Assembly: GCF_003369915.1 (NCBI RefSeq)
Contig: NC_046676.1
Location: 13,064,001 to 13,128,000 of the forward strand
Length of the DNA stretch: 64,000 nt
Source: Drosophila miranda
Taxonomy: Eukaryota; Arthropoda; Insecta; Diptera; Drosophilidae
Reading direction: 5' to 3'
In this document: positions 50,120 through 61,370 of the stretch, one piece after another
How the letters are laid out: each line of letters begins with the position of its first letter
How positions within the stretch are numbered: the stretch's first letter is position 1
Program-made: the position numbers and the translations under genes
Notes under the pieces: model-generated
The model's input: only the letters and a program-made list of their open reading frames with translations
What the model was told of the DNA's origin: nothing
Databases searched by the model: none

Positions 50120-51434
50120 TTCTACATATCACAGCAAAATGCAGTAATTGTTTAAAAAATATAATATAAATACAACAAAGTGTACTATTGTATTTGAGAG
50201 TTTAGTTTGTTTTCGATATTGTGCTGCTAAACAGCCTGCCCTGACAGCTAATGCCGACACATTAACTAAGGCACACAGGCTTTTATTTGGTTTTATTGCA
50301 TGTATGTCCACAGTACCTGGCAGTTTCCAATTCCGGTCCCCCGTTGTTTAGGATGGGCGAGTGAAAACAGAAGCCCATCAACAAATGCGAAGCCACGCAC
50401 AAAACGGAAGCCGTGCTGAACGATGGATAGGAAAGAAGAGCATCGCGTCGGTTCCCATTCTCGCTCTCCCATTAGCCACTCGTCCAACCCGAATCATATG
50501 ATGCACATCGTCTGGGTAGGCCAGTAATCGGCGGGGCTGTCGGTTACGATGCTCGTGCAAATTTGCATTCAGTTGCCGTTCGAGTGCCTCCAGAGAACGT
50601 TCCGTTCTGAATTCATTTTTTTTCCACATATCTGTTTATCGCGAAATGGATTCTGAGCTCGTATCCCATGAGATCCAACAATACTGAGCCAAAGAAGTGT
50701 CAAAACGTCCTGAAGGACTATTAAAGGATTCATTAAACATTGGAAAATTACGTATCCAGTAAGTTGCAGTGTTCCTTTGGGCAGTCTGGGATACTTTGGA
50801 CTCACTTCGATTTTCCACTGTCAGGGCGAAGCCCCAAAAGTGTTTTTAATGATGGAAATCTATGGGCATTGTTTTTGTAGTCGTCTGGGGGCTGTTATTT
50901 TGCTCACATTTCCTATGAACAGTCGGCGCGTTTTTCAATTGAATTTAATCAGTGACGTAGACGGTTTATATACTATGCAGTAGTACTCGTTCGTATACTA
51001 TATCGGACTATATGTATGATTAAATATGGGCTTGCAATGCGATGCGATTGTCAACGCAAACCAGACGCCTCTTAGTTCTAGTTCCGCATGGCAATGATGA
51101 GGTTTGGCTCTGAAAGGAAATAGAAAGTGTCTGTAAAAATAGAAATATTCGTAGGCATCGAAACTGGGTAAAGTATGGGCAATTGGAAGGTATGCATATA
51201 TCGCTGTGTATGCCTAGACGCTTGCGCAGGCCACCAACGAATTCAAGTTCAATTCAGATCCACAACTGGCCTGCCATTGACATTCGGTACGAGTGCTGAT
51301 AATTAAGGCAATTAAGGGAATTCCAAATGGGTTCCAGAAACAGCTTTTATCCACTCGGGGGATGCAGATGCCACAGAGCCGATCCAATTCAGAATAAAAG
51401 TTCCTTCTCTGCTATCCGATTGCAGCGATCCGCA
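50120..51434. other. Intergenic between coiled-coil gene and spondin array
   Basis: Divergent promoter region for the minus-strand coiled-coil gene and the plus-strand spondin genes. A minus-strand frame at 50378-50629 is discussed separately. The plus-strand frame of the first spondin gene extends back in frame to an ATG at 51327, but the signal peptide argues for the start at 51435. Confidence 0.5.
50378..50629 (-). CDS. Possible small orphan ORF
   Basis: An 83-codon minus-strand frame with ordinary, non-repetitive composition (SLEALERQLNANLHEHRNR, then RRLLAYPDDVHHMIRVGR). It lies upstream of the coiled-coil gene on the same strand and could be an exon of an unannotated gene, a decayed gene or chance. 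No splice context settles it and no family is recognised. Confidence 0.2.
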   Translation of the reverse strand: MWKKNEFRTERSLEALERQLNANLHEHRNRQPRRLLAYPDDVHHMIRVGRVANGRARMGTDAMLFFPIHRSARLPFCAWLRIC

Positions 51435-54349
51435 ATGAAAGCCATCGAGAGCCTCATCCTATTCCTGGCAGTGATGCGCACTTGGCCGCGAATCGAGGCC
51501 TGCAACCGCATCCCGCTGGGGGCCACCGCAGCCAAGTCTCCAGTGGACGATAACTATGTGCTGTCCGTGGCTGGCAATGTCCAGAGCTATGTGCCGGGCC
51601 AGAGGTACAACGGTGAGTGGTCAACCACAGACAAGTAACCTGCCCCCTTCAAACTCTTCCTGCTCTTCCAGTGACCCTGAGTGCCTTTTCGGGCCTGTCC
51701 TTCGTGAGCTTTTTATTGGCCCTGGACCTCGAGACGGGAGATGGCGAGGATGATCCGAATGCAGTGGGCACCTTTGAGCTACAGGATCTATCCGAGACGC
51801 GCTTCAGTCCGCGGTGCGCCAACCTCGTGGAGAACACGAACACAAATGTGAAGACTCACGTGGACGTGGTCTGGGTGGCACCGTCAAGTCCCGGACAGGG
51901 ATGCATCCTGCTGCGGGCGACCGTGATGCAGCATCGCGATGTTTGGTTCATGGACGATGGCTTCCTGACCAAGCGCATGTGCGAGGAGGAGGTGGACGAC
52001 ATCGACAGTCAGCCCAGCATTATGGATCCGTGCTGTGCCTGCGACGAGGCCAAGTACGAGGTGGGTATCGTTCAACAAGTTCAATGACTTCCAACAAGCT
52101 AAATTACTCTCATTATCAGCTCACCTTCGAGGGCAAGTGGTCGCGGCACACGCATCCCAAGGACTTTCCGGCGAACAGCTGGCGCACGCGATTCAGCGAC
52201 ATCATCGGCGCCTCCCACACCATCGACTATCGGTTTTGGCAGTACGGGGAGATGGCCAGTGAGGGGCTGCGGGAGGTGGCCGAGCACGGCTCCACACGCA
52301 CCCTGGAAAGCGAGCTGAAGGACCAGAGCGAGCACATCCGCACGATCATCAAGGCACGGGGAATCGCCTATCCAAATGTGACTGGCAAGACTTTCGCCGT
52401 CTTTCGCGTCGACTCGAATCATCACCTGATTTCCTTGGTCTCCATGGTGGATCCCTCGCCCGACTGGATTGTAGGTGTCTCCGGGCTGGAGTTGTGCCTG
52501 CCCAACTGCTCGTGGGTGGAGAACAAGGTCCACAATCTGTATCCTTGGGATGCGGGCACTGACAGCGGTCCATCTTATATGGTAACATGCATATCTCACA
52601 AAGGCCTCTCTGCGATCAATGCTAAGTCCCTCTTTTTCGTTCCAGTCTGCCGACCAGCCGCAGGTGCCGCCCGACGTAGTGCGTCGCATCAAGTCAAACT
52701 ACCCCAACGACCCTCGCTCGCCTTTCTACGATCCCACCGGAGCTCAGATGAAGCCTCTGGCCACATTGCACATCAATCGAAGGCGTCTCTACGAGAAGAA
52801 CTGCGAGTCGACTGATTGTAAGGCACAATAACTTAATATCTACTCTGAACAAGCCTAATTTCGAGCTCCTGAATGCCTTTCCAGCGGAGCAGTTGCCGGC
52901 GGAGTGCGCCACTCAGGCCTGGACCAGATGGGACGAGTGCAGCACCAAATGCGGACCCGGCAAGCAGTACAGGACGCGGGAGTTCAAGAATCCCGTGCTG
53001 GCATCGGTGAGGCCATCCTTGAGATGAAGACAGATTAAGAGATGCATATATATAACCTCTGATTACACGTTTCCCAGCGTCATCGTTGCAACAATGCCCT
53101 GCGGGAGGAGAAGAACTGCGTGGGACGCAATTGCGCCAGCTTCAATGAGGAAACAGCCGACGGGGTGCAGGCCGAGGTTGGATATCCGACTGAGGGCTCC
53201 AACGATCCGCAGTGTGGGCTGTCCGAGTGGAGCGAATGGTCCTCTTGCACTGTGACATGTGGCATGGGCGAGCAGACACGGTCGAGGCACTACCTCAACA
53301 AGAAGGCCAAGAAGAAGTGCCAGAAGGCGAGCAAGGCGCGCCTGCAGGAGACGAAGGTGTGCGAGGCCATGGAGTGCGGGGGCGACATAGTCCCCGAGGA
53401 CGCAGCTGGAGACGCGGTGGATGGGGCCGAGAAGCGGTCGATCTTTCGCAACTTCGAGAGCTACAGCCAGCACAAGGAGGAGTATATACCGCCAGTGTGT
53501 GGGATTACGCCCTGGTCGGACTTCTCGCCCTGTCAGGGTCCCTGCGGAGGCCACGGAAAGCGACAGCGTATACGGAAGGTGTGGAACAACAACCAGGTGT
53601 ACGGCGTGCGAGACCCCAGCGACGATGGCAGTGATCCCTGCCGCCACATCAAGCTCCACGAGGAGGTGAACTGCACGAATCCCAGCTGTGACACAATCGT
53701 TCCTAATCTTTGCTACGAGGACCTGTTCGAGAGCCCCTGCCGGGACAGCGACGTGACCAACTACTGGTATTACGACCACGTGAGCGACCAATGCGCGATC
53801 TACTGGTCGGACCGCTGCGACACCAACCGCAACAAGTTCAAATCGAAGGAGGAGTGTGAGGACACCTGCCGCCTGCCTCGCCACAAGCAAGAGCTCCAGA
53901 ACGACCGCCTCCAAACCATCGACTGTCTCGTCTCCGAGTGGGTCAGCCACAGCTGCAACGCCACCTGCGGCGACGGCTATCAGCTACGGACCCGTCGCGT
54001 CCTTCGCACTCCGAAATACGGTGGCAAGCCATGCCCCAAGCATCTGGTGCGCCTCGATCGCTGCTATCAGCGCTGCGACGACATTTATTCGATCAGCGGT
54101 GGGGGATTCGGCGAGCGACGTCATGTGGCCAAGACGCCACCACCGGATCCGCGGGATGAGTGCCGCTACTCGGAATGGTCCGCCTGGACGCCTTGCACAG
54201 CCACGTGTGGGGACAACGCCGTCCGGCAGCGCACCCGTACTCTGCTCAACACTGATCTGAGCTACAAGTGCAAGGATCGTGTCCGCATGGAGAAGTGCAT
54301 GATGATGCCGTGCCTCCTCAGCAGCAACGACGAGGCCGAAAAGTGGTAA
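51435..54349 (+). CDS. F-spondin-type secreted protein A (Reeler, Spondin_N, five TSP1, Kunitz)
   Basis: Six exons (51435-51612, 51672-52060, 52120-52581, 52646-52817, 52885-53006, 53078-54349) give 864 residues. Signal peptide at about 1-22 (LILFLAV core). A Reeler-like domain (about 25-180; SPVDDNYVLSV, ETRFSPRC, WVAPSSPGQGC) is followed by Spondin_N (about 185-390; WSRHTHPKDFP, SPDWIVGVSGLELCL). TSP1 repeats lie at about 404-455, 487-531, 582-645, 724-774 and 803-853, with WxxW mannosylation-type motifs (WSEWSSC). A Kunitz-like domain at about 653-705 sits between repeats 3 and 4. This is an extracellular matrix protein of the F-spondin/fat-spondin group, with likely roles in adhesion or axon and tissue patterning by family knowledge. 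It is the first of three tandem paralogues and lacks the intron found inside Spondin_N in the other two. Confidence 0.88.
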
Positions 54350-54800
54350 GGCAACACGAGGAGGAGGAGGATCTATCGTCAAGTATTAGTCGTACACACC
54401 AATTATGTAATCGCAAGTGAATGAATGACAAAATATATAAGAATCCCCCAGGTGCTCCAGGCCATTGACTGTTGATAGGGAAGGTATTCGGAACTCTAGC
54501 TCCCAGCTAAGTTCCACTTCTGCTGGGGCAGTCGTAGTATAATATTTCCGCTTCATGCCACTTTCGTCATTGACCCAAATCTGCTGTACGACTGTGGCAC
54601 GGCCCTTGCCTCCTGCAGCGCCCTGGTCCAAGTTCAAAGAACTCAAGCGCCAAATCGTCAATTGGAGAGCGTGCCACACACAAGAAGAAACAAAAAACTA
54701 TACCAATTGACGGCAACTCAATCAAGATGAGATAATTGAAAAGCTCAACGATTAATAGAGACGATTCACCAATTTCGGCACTGACCCAGCCGCCGAGCAG
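54350..54800. other. Spacer between spondin genes A and B
   Basis: 3'UTR of gene A then the promoter of gene B; no additional gene. A minus-strand frame at 54386-54679 has no splice or family support. Confidence 0.55.
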
Positions 54801-54834
54801 TCAGTCGACGCTGAGCTGTGGACAGCTATGGATC
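54801..54834 (+). promoter_or_regulatory. Initiator plus DPE core promoter of spondin B
   Basis: A perfect initiator TCAGTC (54801-54806, A+1 at 54803) with GGATC at +28 to +32 (54830-54834), a perfect match to the DPE consensus RGWYV at the required spacing. The DPE overlaps the start codon, implying a 5'UTR of only 25 bases (or 40 if the second ATG is used). No TATA box is present. Confidence 0.65.
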
Positions 54835-57756
54835 GAGACGCGATGTGGCGACTTGTACGGGTACTTGTGCTACAAATTTTGGTGATTCGGGGCGTGCGGG
54901 GGGCATGCAGTCGAATCCCACAAGGAGCCAGCGGCGAACGGTCCGCTGTCGATGAAAACTTTCGGATTTTGATCGATGGAAATCCAGCGACCTACGTACC
55001 CGAGCATCAGTACAATGGTGAGGGGTCCCGTGCACATCCATAGGAAGTATCTCTATCATAAATTTCCACAGTGTCGCTTTCCTGTCCCATCAATTTAAAA
55101 TTCGTGAGCTTCACGCTGGTCATCGAGAGCGAGGATCAGGCGGTGGCCTTCAATGGACTGGACATGACCGGGCACTTTGAGCTCCTGGGCTCCCCGGACA
55201 CCAGATTCAGCGTCGGCTGCGAGAACATGGTCGAGAGCACCAACACCAACGCCAAGACCCATATTGAAGTCTCCTGGGTGGCTCCGAAGTCTCCCGAAAG
55301 CGGCTGTGTCCTCATCAAGGCGGGGGTAGTGCAGCAACGTGATGTATGGTTCATTGATGAAGGCTTCCTCACCAAACGCGTCTGCCCCGAGGAAATTGAC
55401 GAGCTGAACAGCATGACGCCGCCACTCCAGAACTGTTGTGCCTGCGATGAGGCCAAGTACGAGGTGGGACGCCCAAGACTGGCCCAGAATGTTACGCCGT
55501 TACAGTTCCTTTCCCTTTCAAGATCGTCCTAGAGCGCAAGTGGACCAGGAACACGCACTCCAAGGACTTCCCAGTCGAGGCCTGGCGCACACGCTTGGGC
55601 GAGGTGATTGGCGCCTCGCACAGAAATGAATACCGCTACTGGGCCTACGGAGGACGAGCTAGCCTGGGTATGCGCGAGATGGCCGAGCATGGCGCCACCC
55701 GTACCCTGGAGCAGGAGATCCGGGACAACACCCAAGTTTGGCTATTCCTTTTCTTTTCGTGAAGTTCCTGTTCCATCTGGTGATCTCTTACAGAATGGCG
55801 CTGTGCGTACCATCATCAAAGCCCCGGGCATCCCTCATCGTTTGAATGCCTTTGGCTCCACGCTGGCCAATGCTCGGGTGGATCCGGCTCATCATCAAAT
55901 CTCGCTGGCTGCCAAAATCGATCCATCGCCCGATTGGATACTGGGTGTGGCGGGTCTGGAGCTGTGCCTCAGCAATTGCACGTGGCTGAAGCGAAAGGTA
56001 TTGAACTTGTACCCCTGGGACATTGGCACCGATTCAGGACCCTCATATATGGTGGGTAAAGATCACAGATCACAGATCACATGCTGCCAGTCACAGATTT
56101 CTAATGGAAGAACGGGTTTCTCCCTCAGTCTCCCGATCAGCCACAGGTTCCACCAGATGTGATACGACGTATAACTTCTTCGTATCCCAGCGATTACCGT
56201 TCGCCATTCTTCGACGATACGGGCGCCTCAATGAAGCCCCTGGCCACGCTCTACCTGACCAGGAAGAAACTCTACATCCGCGAGTGCGAGGAGGGTGAGT
56301 GACCAGAAACATATTGATTCAATTATAAAGCTGACCCTTGGTTTACTCAGTATCGCAGGGCGGACGGGGACCCCTGGAATGCGCCGTACATCCTTGGAAC
56401 GATTGGAGTAACTGCAGCACCCGGTGTGGTCAGGGCTATACCCAGCGCATTCGCAGCTACAAGAATCCCAACCTAGCAGCCAATTACAACTGCGTTATTC
56501 AGCTGGAGGAGATTCGCCAGTGTCAGGGCACCCAGTGCGGTCAGGGGGAGGAAGAGTACGCCATTGCGGGCCCCGGTGTGGATGTGGGCTTGGGTTTGGG
56601 TGGGGAGGGTGCGACAGGCACTGGCTCCATGGCCGAGTGTCAGCTGAGCAACTGGAGTGAGTGGTCGCCATGCTCAAAAACATGTGGCCGAGGCATCTCC
56701 ACACGGACCCGCGACTACTACAATCCCCAGGCGAGGTCGCGATGTCTGACGGTCATGCGACTTCCCCTGGAGGAGACAAGGCAGTGTCTGGGCTCGGACT
56801 GTGGCGGAACCATACCCGACAACGGGGAGCTCGATGGTTTGCCGGAGCCAGAGCTATTCGGCGAACCCAATCAGACACCCAACTGGAACACTAATAGTCA
56901 CAATAACAGGCTGGATAGTCCGTATGGAGGATCAGCTAATCAAGGATGGAACAGAAAGAGTTTCAGCCCCGCTGAGAATGACAATGCCTTTGGCAGGTCA
57001 TCGTACGGTTCTGCGGATAGATCGCAGGACACCAACGCGCCCTTTGGCCAGACGGACAGCCAGCAACGTTCACCGTTTGATCCAACCGACAGTCGACGGG
57101 GCTATAACACAAATCGCCAGCCACTCGATCAAGAGCGGCCCAACTATAATACCTACGGCAGTGAGAAGATGATGGGTAACAGACCCGGGAGTAGCTACAA
57201 TGATTACAACCTCGGATACAACAGCAATGATTACACCACCCCTAACCTGAGGCCGGGCCTTGGCTTCACCACTAGATCTCCCTACGCAGGACGCTATCCC
57301 AGTCGCCAGCAGGACATCTCTGAGCCGCCGAGCAGCAGCGGCAACAGCAACTACAATGTGGTCCAGGACTACTGCTTCGAGAAACCCATTGCCTCCACTC
57401 GTCCCTGCCTGGCCAATCCGGTGGTTGTAAGCAACTACTGGTTCTACGACCACGATGACCACGAGTGCAAGATCTTCACCACGGACAACTGCGATGAGAA
57501 CAAGAACCGTTTCCGTTCGCTGATGGCCTGTGAGGGTACATGTCTGCAGCCCCAGATGAACGTGGAGCGTAGCGAAAATGAATCCATGGATCTATACGGC
57601 GGGGGAGCTTACGCCCAGACCGGGGGATCCTATGCCCAGACAGGCGAAGCTTATGGCGCTGCTCGATTCGGCGAAGCGATAGGGGATATAGGTGAGCCGC
57701 TGTCACACACAAGGAACACATACGATCCGTACAGAACGGGTCGTTATGGCAGCTGA
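54828..57756 (+). CDS. F-spondin-type secreted protein B (Reeler, Spondin_N, two TSP1, Kunitz)
   Basis: Six exons (54828-55017, 55072-55463, 55523-55735, 55794-56051, 56129-56294, 56351-57756) give 874 residues. The in-frame ATG at 54843 (MWRLVRVL) aligns better with paralogue C and may be the real start. Order: signal peptide, Reeler-like domain (about 27-185), Spondin_N (about 190-395), TSP1 repeats at about 417-465 (PWNDWSNCSTRC) and 503-557 (WSEWSPCSKTC), a 190-residue Asn/Ser/Tyr-rich disordered linker, a Kunitz-like domain at about 748-804, and a Gly/Tyr-rich tail. The intron at 55736-55793 has a weak donor (CAA|GTTTGG). AATAAA lies at 57774. Compared with A it has lost or never gained three TSP1 repeats. 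Presumably an extracellular matrix component. Confidence 0.87.
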
Positions 57757-58076
57757 AGAGTGGTCGGATTGTTTAATAAAGTATTACAATGAATAATTGC
57801 CAGTCAGGGTCTTTTTACTCGACTTTTATCCAGAGTTGAAAGAGAATTTCAGCTGAGTTTCGGTTTCTCTGTCGCAGTTTTGAAGAGAACCAAAGCTTTG
57901 GTTGTTTTTCCGGCGCTGATAAGGCCCCAGTCGCATTCTATAGGAATCAGTGGGTCAGAAAAATAAGGCGCTCGGCAGTACACTCTACTACACTGCTGGG
58001 GCTTATCGGGGAACCGTCGGAACAGCAGCCAAGACTCTCTTTTTGATTCACTTTTCGCAAAAGGGAAAAGCTTCGC
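57757..58076. other. Spacer between spondin genes B and C
   Basis: Contains the AATAAA of gene B at 57774 and, at its end, the promoter of gene C. No additional gene is supported. Confidence 0.55.
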
Positions 58077-58110
58077 TCAGTTTGCAACAGTCGCCCAAGT
58101 CGAATGGTTA
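58077..58110 (+). promoter_or_regulatory. Initiator plus DPE core promoter of spondin C
   Basis: Perfect initiator TCAGTT (58077-58082, A+1 at 58079) with GGTTA at +28 to +32 (58106-58110), again a perfect RGWYV match at the exact spacing, 45 bases before the ATG at 58124. It matches the architecture of spondin B although the surrounding bases differ. Confidence 0.65.
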
Positions 58111-58123
58111 TAGACTTTCCAGA

Positions 58124-61100
58124 ATGTGGCGCACCGACTCTGTTCCTCTGTTTCCACTGCTTCTGGCGGCGCTGACGATCGGCACAGCCCGCAGTCTGAT
58201 CTGTACACGCCGACCGGCAAACACGGCCACGCCCAAGTCGCCAGTGGATGAGAACTATGTGATAAGCATAACAGGCAATCCGGAAACATACATTCTCGGA
58301 CAGGAGTACAACGGTGAGTAAAGTTCATTGGCCCTTGCGCTTGAACTTCATGGGAAGAGAGCCTTGGGCTTTGAGGCATCATCGGAATAGCTATGCTTTC
58401 GAGATTTCGCAATGTTTATTGTTTAGTAAACAAATTACGCACATGTGCCTTGAGTCGATCTGGCTTATCGCGGGCTCTGGCGAATTCGAAAGCCTGGCAC
58501 ACGATTATTCAAGGTCAGCGATAACAGCTAAAGAACTGAATGATCTTACAGTTTCCCTGAATGCATTCAACGGGCATCGCTATATTAGCTTCATTCTGGC
58601 GCTGGAGAACGAAAACGGGGACTTCAACTATGCGGATGACCTCGGCAGCTTTGAGCTGAGCGACATGACCGAGTCGCGCTTCAGTCCCAACTGCATAAAC
58701 ATGGTGGAGAACACCAACACCAATCCAAAGACCCACATGCACCTGACCTGGGTGGCGCCCAGCGAGCCAGGCAGCGGCTGTATCCTTATGCGGGCTACGG
58801 TCTTGCAGCATCGCGACGTATGGCACATGGATGACGGTGGACTAACGCGACGTATTTGCGAGGAGGTCGTTGACGATGTGGAGAGCCAGCCGACGGCTCC
58901 TTTGATGGATATACCCTGCTGTGCCTGCGACGAGGCGCGCTATGAGGTGAGAGTGGTATAGCAAAGGCGTAGAAGTTGTCCAGTAACCTTTTTGTTGTCC
59001 AACAATACAGCTGATATTTGAAGGCGTCTGGTCCCGCAACCTGCACCCAAGGGACTTTCCAGCTCGAGGCTGGGAAACGCGATTCTGTGAGCTTTTGGGG
59101 GCTGCCCACAGCTCCGACTACCGTTTCTGGGAATCCGGATCCCTGGCGAGCGAGGGTCTCAAGCAGTATGCGGAGCACTGCAGCTCGCGTCTGCTCGAGC
59201 GTGAGTTCAGCATCAACTTTCGGGTGAATTGATATTTCTCTAGATCGTCTGGAAATCCAAAGTAACGTCAAGTCTTAACAGGATCAAAAGATCCGCACTA
59301 TTATCAAGGCACGCGGCCCGTCGTTCCCCAATATGAGTAGCAAGTCCATGGCCTCGGTGCGAGTGGATCCATTGCATCACATGGTATCGTTTGCCTCCAA
59401 AATAGAGCCATCGCCAGACTGGATCGTGGGCGTCAGTGGACTGGAGCTATGTCTGCGGAACTGCACGTGGCTGGAGGGAAAGGTTATCAATTTGTATCCC
59501 TGGGATGTCGGCACGGATGCGGGGCCAAGCTATACGGTAGGCGATAGCACGATCAGTCGCTAATTTTGCACTAATTTTGAGCCCTCTCTACTTGATAGTC
59601 ACCTGACCAGCCGCAGGTCCCTCCAGATGTCATCAGGCGCATGCGTTCCGATTTTCCAAATGATCCGCGCTCGCCCTTCTACGACGAGACGGGGGCTCCC
59701 ATGAAGCCCATGGCAATCCTGACCGTACGACGTCTACGTATCTACGAGCGGCGCTGTGCGGATGAAGACTGTGAGTGTAGCGAGAGTATACATAGATGTC
59801 CCATTTGTTATGATAATCAACTGATCCTCCAATCCCCAGCAAACAATCCAGCAGAAGTACCCCGAGAGTGCCTTACACATCCCTGGTCAAGCTGGAGCGA
59901 CTGCTCATCCAAATGTGGCGATGGCATGCAGTACAGGCGACGCGTCTACAAACAGCCTGAGCTGGCGAGGATCTACAACTGCAATGAGCCGCAATATGAC
60001 GAACGCGAGTGCCAGGGCCAGATGTGCGGTGCACAAAATCTAATGGGGAACGTTGGAGACTTTGATGATCTGGACCCTGGAATGGGAATGGGAACGGGCT
60101 TTGGCACGGGCGTGGGAATGGGCGGAAACATCCGTCAGTCGTCCCAGCAACGAGGGCCCGAGTGTCAACTGAGCCGTTGGGGCAGCTGGAGTGCATGCAG
60201 CGTGACCTGCGGAGAGGGCTACGAAATGAGGCAGCGCCAGTACCTCAATCCTGGAGCCGAATCGAAGTGCCAGAGTGTGCATCGAATGGATTTGCAGGAG
60301 ACGCGCAAATGTGAGGGCAGAGCTTGCCTTGGTAATCTGCCAGGATCAATTAACGGCGACATGGACATGGGTATGTCACCTTATGAAGAGTCCATGGGCG
60401 GACGAGGCGGCGGAGGCATGTATGGTCCACCCTCAGAACTAGACGCCAATAGATTTGAGGGAAACTCTAACAGAGGCTATGATGGGACTCCAATAAATCA
60501 GGATCGATCGGGACTCGGCTTTTCGGTTGGCAACCTTAAAGGCCACACCCCCATTTGGGGCGACAGCTCACAGAAATCGGATGCTGTGTGGCTTCCAGAG
60601 CGACAGACAACTCTGAACCAGAAGCCACCGTCCTACAAGCAGCCCAGGATTCAAAGTAGTTACAATGTCGCCGCCGGCTTTGAACCGATAACGGAACCAC
60701 CATCACCCTGGTCACGCCAACGTCCCAGTGACATTTACCAGCCGTCGCGTTTAGAGGATGTAGAACGGGCTCCTTGGCAGCGACAGGGTCCCGGAAGCAC
60801 ACACAGCAGAGAGTTCCTTACATCGGATACAGACATTCCTGGCGCTGGTACAGAGCAGGAAGCATGGCCACGACCCAATGGCTACCGCAATGGCGATACT
60901 GATCCCGTCCTGTCGACTCGCTGCTTCCAAATGCTGCACACCGTTCAGCCGCGCTGCCAAAATCAAACGATAACGGGACAGTTCTGGTTCTATAACTTCT
61001 GTGCCGATGAATGCATGCTGTACGCAACAGATCCGTGCGATCGCAATTTGAACAAATTCAGCAGGTGGGAGGAGTGCGAGAAGTGTCGCCTGCCTGAGTT

Positions 61101-61248
61101 CGCTCCCCTGCAGCAGCACCGCTCCAATTCTCCCGAATGCCAGGCACTGAGAGCCACATGGTATGCCGAGGAGAGAGTCCGGGAAGAGCAACGAGCGACA
61201 AATAGAAGAAGGAATTACGGTGGCCAACGGCAACGCGGTAGAAATTAA
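58124..61248 (+). CDS. F-spondin-type secreted protein C (Reeler, Spondin_N, two TSP1, Kunitz)
   Basis: Six exons (58124-58313, 58552-58946, 59011-59223, 59282-59536, 59599-59770, 59840-61248) give 877 residues. Signal peptide (LFPLLLAALTIG core), Reeler-like domain (about 28-185; ESRFSPNC, TWVAPSEPGSGC), Spondin_N (about 190-400; SPDWIVGVSGLELCL), TSP1 repeats at about 419-470 and 517-570, a long Pro/Gly/Ser-rich linker, then a Kunitz-like domain at about 770-824 with altered cysteine spacing and an extra cysteine. The donor at 59223 (CGG|GTGAAT) was chosen because it restores frame and makes exon 3 the same length (213 bases) as in paralogue B. The 69-base intron at 59771-59839 is stop-free and in frame, so an unspliced isoform is possible. 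Expected role as for A and B. Confidence 0.86.
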
Positions 61249-61370
61249 ATTACCTATGTACATTTTAATATCTAGTAAATACTTTTTTAGGTTTGCATTA
61301 TTTCAGTAAGTTTTCTGACCATATATGTATTTAGTTGATAATATATTAGGGATAAAACAGGATGTTTCTT
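61249..61370. other. Convergent spacer after spondin C
   Basis: Short AT-rich stretch between the stop of spondin C (+) and the stop of the small minus-strand gene. It presumably holds overlapping 3'UTRs. Confidence 0.5.

Noticed and set aside
53063-53950. 295-codon minus-strand frame opposite spondin A
   Set aside because: Shadow of the TSP1/Kunitz exon; hydrophobic Val/Leu/Ala string reflects codon bias of the sense strand.
59180-59280. Donor GTGAGT at 59201 in spondin C
   Set aside because: A better consensus match than the donor used, but no downstream acceptor restores the Spondin_N frame; the donor at 59224 does and gives the same exon length as paralogue B.
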